From assembly GCA_025061935.1 (NCBI GenBank), contig JANWZY010000010.1:1-6967 (forward strand): DNA of 6,967 nt. Reading direction: 5' to 3'. The position numbers were made by a program, and so were the translations under genes. The notes beneath the pieces are model-generated. The model was given only the letters and a program-made list of their open reading frames with translations. It did not search any database and was not told the DNA's origin. The stretch comes from Verrucomicrobiia bacterium (GTDB taxonomy: Bacteria > Verrucomicrobiota > Verrucomicrobiia > Limisphaerales > DTLC01). Numbering within the stretch: the stretch's first letter is position 1; every line of letters starts with the position of its first letter. Shown piece after piece: positions 6,259-6,967 of this stretch.

Positions 6259-6413
6259 CGCTTGTAAACGAGAGACCGGCGAATGCCGAACCGACATACC
6301 TCAAAGCCAACCGCGGCGGCCGCGCTTTGACAAAATGCCGCAACGTGGCGACAACCGTAGTCGCGCTTGTTTAAAAACTTGGATGATGCACATAAGCGGT
6401 TCCTAGCCCACGA

Positions 6414-6457
6414 CTGCGCTTTTACAAGCGCAGCTACATTTCAACGAACGATGTAGC
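6414..6457. repeat. two fused hairpins
   Basis: CTGCGCTT (6414-6421) pairs with AAGCGCAG (6426-6433) over a TTAC loop. GCTACAT (6433-6439) pairs with ATGTAGC (6451-6457) over an 11-base loop. Both stems are perfect and share base G6433. Back-to-back perfect stems without a T-run are more typical of a palindromic intergenic repeat or structured RNA than of a terminator. Confidence 0.6.
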
Positions 6458-6498
6458 CCACCCTAGCGGCATCGGCGCTTGCGCCGCGGAACGTGTGG

Positions 6499-6524
6499 AG
6501 TGCGCCAGCGCGCTGGCACTTTTG
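6499..6524. repeat. 14-bp palindrome with flanking T-run
   Basis: GCCAGCGCGCTGGC (6504-6517) is perfectly self-complementary. The stem extends outward as AGTG and ACT with a two-base slip, followed by TTTT on the + strand. It may be a weak terminator or another repeat unit. A smaller GGCGC-TT-GCGCC palindrome (6474-6485) lies just before it. Confidence 0.45.
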
Positions 6525-6544
6525 GATTATTCGCAGGGCCGGTC

Positions 6545-6580
6545 GCCCGCCCGGACGGGCAATTGGGCTGTCCCAGCCCA
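6545..6580. repeat. adjacent hairpins GCCCG/CGGGC and TGGGCTG/CAGCCCA
   Basis: GCCCG (6545-6549) pairs with CGGGC (6556-6560). Three bases later TGGGCTG (6564-6570) pairs with CAGCCCA (6574-6580) over a TCC loop. All stems are perfect. The pair repeats the two-hairpin layout at 6414-6457 but with unrelated sequence. Confidence 0.5.
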
Positions 6581-6626
6581 GTGAAAGCAGGCGCGCTCCC
6601 GCGCTGCGCGCGACGCGCGACGGGTT

Positions 6627-6661
6627 ATGCCCGCACTCGCAATGCGCGGCAGGCCGGGCAT
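6627..6661. repeat. ATGCCCG/CGGGCAT inverted repeat
   Basis: ATGCCCG (6627-6633) and CGGGCAT (6655-6661) are perfect 7-base arms with a 21-base spacer. The spacer length makes this weaker than the neighbouring stems. Confidence 0.35.
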
Positions 6662-6676
6662 GTCCGGAGCTCGAAG

Positions 6677-6710
6677 CATTCAGCCTAAAGGCTGTACTAC
6701 AAACGGAATG
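6677..6710. repeat. CAGCC-TAAA-GGCTG repeat unit within CATTC/GAATG ends
   Basis: CAGCC (6681-6685) and GGCTG (6690-6694) pair over TAAA. The unit is bounded by CATTC (6677-6681) and GAATG (6706-6710), also complementary, with GTACTACAAACG in between. This nested layout resembles the short intergenic elements I remember from Verrucomicrobia-type genomes; only one copy is in the window. Confidence 0.5.
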
Positions 6711-6840
6711 TGGCCGTCTCAATGTTTGGGGCTGCGCCAAGGCACACAGCGAGCGTGAGCGCTCCGGACCCGAACCCAATCACCACGACGGACCCAGGTG
6801 CACGCTGCCCCTCAACTATTTCCGCCCACGTACACCCTGA

Positions 6841-6874
6841 CAAAATTTTTGTCCCACCTGGGACAAAAATTTTG
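6841..6874. promoter_or_regulatory. perfect 34-bp palindrome, candidate operator or bidirectional terminator
   Basis: CAAAATTTTTGTCCCA (6841-6856) and TGGGACAAAAATTTTG (6859-6874) are exact reverse complements around a CC centre. The core TGTCCC-ACCT-GGGACA looks like a dimer-binding site and is flanked on both sides by A/T runs. As RNA it would make a long hairpin ending in a U-run on either strand. It is the most AT-rich patch in a GC-rich stretch, with no gene in the 93 bases to its right. Whether it is an operator for the next gene, a terminator for two converging genes, or a dispersed repeat cannot be told from one copy. Confidence 0.75.
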
Positions 6875-6932
6875 GAGTGCGCGGGACTAGCTTCAATGTC
6901 GTCGTCGGCCCACGCACAAAAGCCAATCTTAC

Positions 6933-6951
6933 GCTTAGGTCAAACCTAAGC
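6933..6951. repeat. GCTTAGGT/ACCTAAGC hairpin
   Basis: A perfect 8-base stem with a CAA loop lies 58 bases right of the 34-bp palindrome. No T-run follows on either strand. It may belong to the control region or the end of a gene beyond the window edge. Confidence 0.5.
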
Positions 6952-6967
6952 CAACCAGCGGGCCGGC

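Larger units (their letters stand above)
5659..6967. other. 1.3-kb stretch without a convincing gene, rich in stem-loop repeats
   Basis: No open frame here shows a known domain, a good start signal or protein-like composition. The longest is a + strand frame at 5612-6406; its product is dominated by Ser, Thr, Arg, Pro and Gln and begins inside folP on the opposite strand. What is seen instead is a series of short inverted repeats of different sequence, listed separately. They become denser between 6414 and 6951. The stretch must hold the folP operon promoter and probably the control region or end of the next gene to the right. A decayed gene or an undescribed RNA cannot be excluded. Confidence 0.7.

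Noticed and set aside
6327..6355. TTGACA resembling a -35 box on the + strand
   Set aside because: At the right distance the -10 position reads GACAAC, a poor match, and no gene follows on that strand.
5612..6406. 264-codon + strand open frame in the gene-free stretch
   Set aside because: Starts inside folP on the other strand, has a low-complexity Ser/Thr/Arg/Pro/Gln composition, crosses several hairpins and the T-run at 6120-6125, and has no ribosome site or known motif.
6441..6840. Overlapping open frames on both strands (112 and 115 codons)
   Set aside because: Both translate through multiple perfect palindromes, giving Arg/Ala/Gly-rich products. This fits repeat DNA rather than genes.
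1..6967. CRISPR array, tRNA or rRNA, transposase, phage genes
   Set aside because: No regularly spaced direct repeats, cloverleaf, rRNA signature or mobile-element protein was seen. The inverted repeats differ from one another in sequence.

Overview
The window looks like a chromosomal housekeeping segment of a GC-rich, Gram-negative-type bacterium. Two operons converge (+ strand left, - strand centre) and are followed by about 1.3 kb with no convincing gene. The intergenic DNA carries many short stem-loop repeats, including one built on CAGCC-TAAA-GGCTG. Together with the folP-cdaA-ybbR-glmM order, this reminds me of the Verrucomicrobiota/Kiritimatiellota side of the PVC group. That placement is an inference from memory and weak; no rRNA or marker gene settles it.

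Region 1 (1-1933, + strand) has the 3' end of ispE (MEP isoprenoid pathway), then an ECF sigma factor, a 100-aa single-pass membrane protein, and a membrane-anchored periplasmic-type protein of the Spy/CpxP/CnrX (LTxxQ) kind. The last two overlap by ATGA. Gene content and protein sizes match the CnrH/CnrY/CnrX metal-sensing cassette of Cupriavidus, but in a different order and without the recognisable metal-ligand pairs. The simplest reading is a transmembrane signalling module: periplasmic sensor, small membrane anti-sigma factor, ECF sigma factor.

Region 2 (1934-2110) is the convergent gap. It holds an 8-bp-stem inverted repeat.

Region 3 (5658 down to 2111, - strand) is a tightly packed operon: folP (dihydropteroate synthase), cdaA (c-di-AMP synthase), a one-domain ybbR/cdaR-like gene, and glmM (phosphoglucosamine mutase). 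The folP stop and cdaA start overlap as TGATG. A TTGA overlap is possible at cdaA/cdaR, and the glmM Shine-Dalgarno site overlaps the cdaR stop. The cdaA-cdaR-glmM order is the classic c-di-AMP/cell-wall-precursor cluster; here folate synthesis is placed at its head.

Region 4 (5659-6967) has no gene I can defend. It holds at least ten perfect or near-perfect hairpins, a terminator-like stem-loop, a few weak small open frames on the - strand ahead of folP, and a striking perfect 34-bp palindrome (6841-6874) with 16-base arms around a CC centre. No tRNA, rRNA, CRISPR array, transposase or phage gene was seen.
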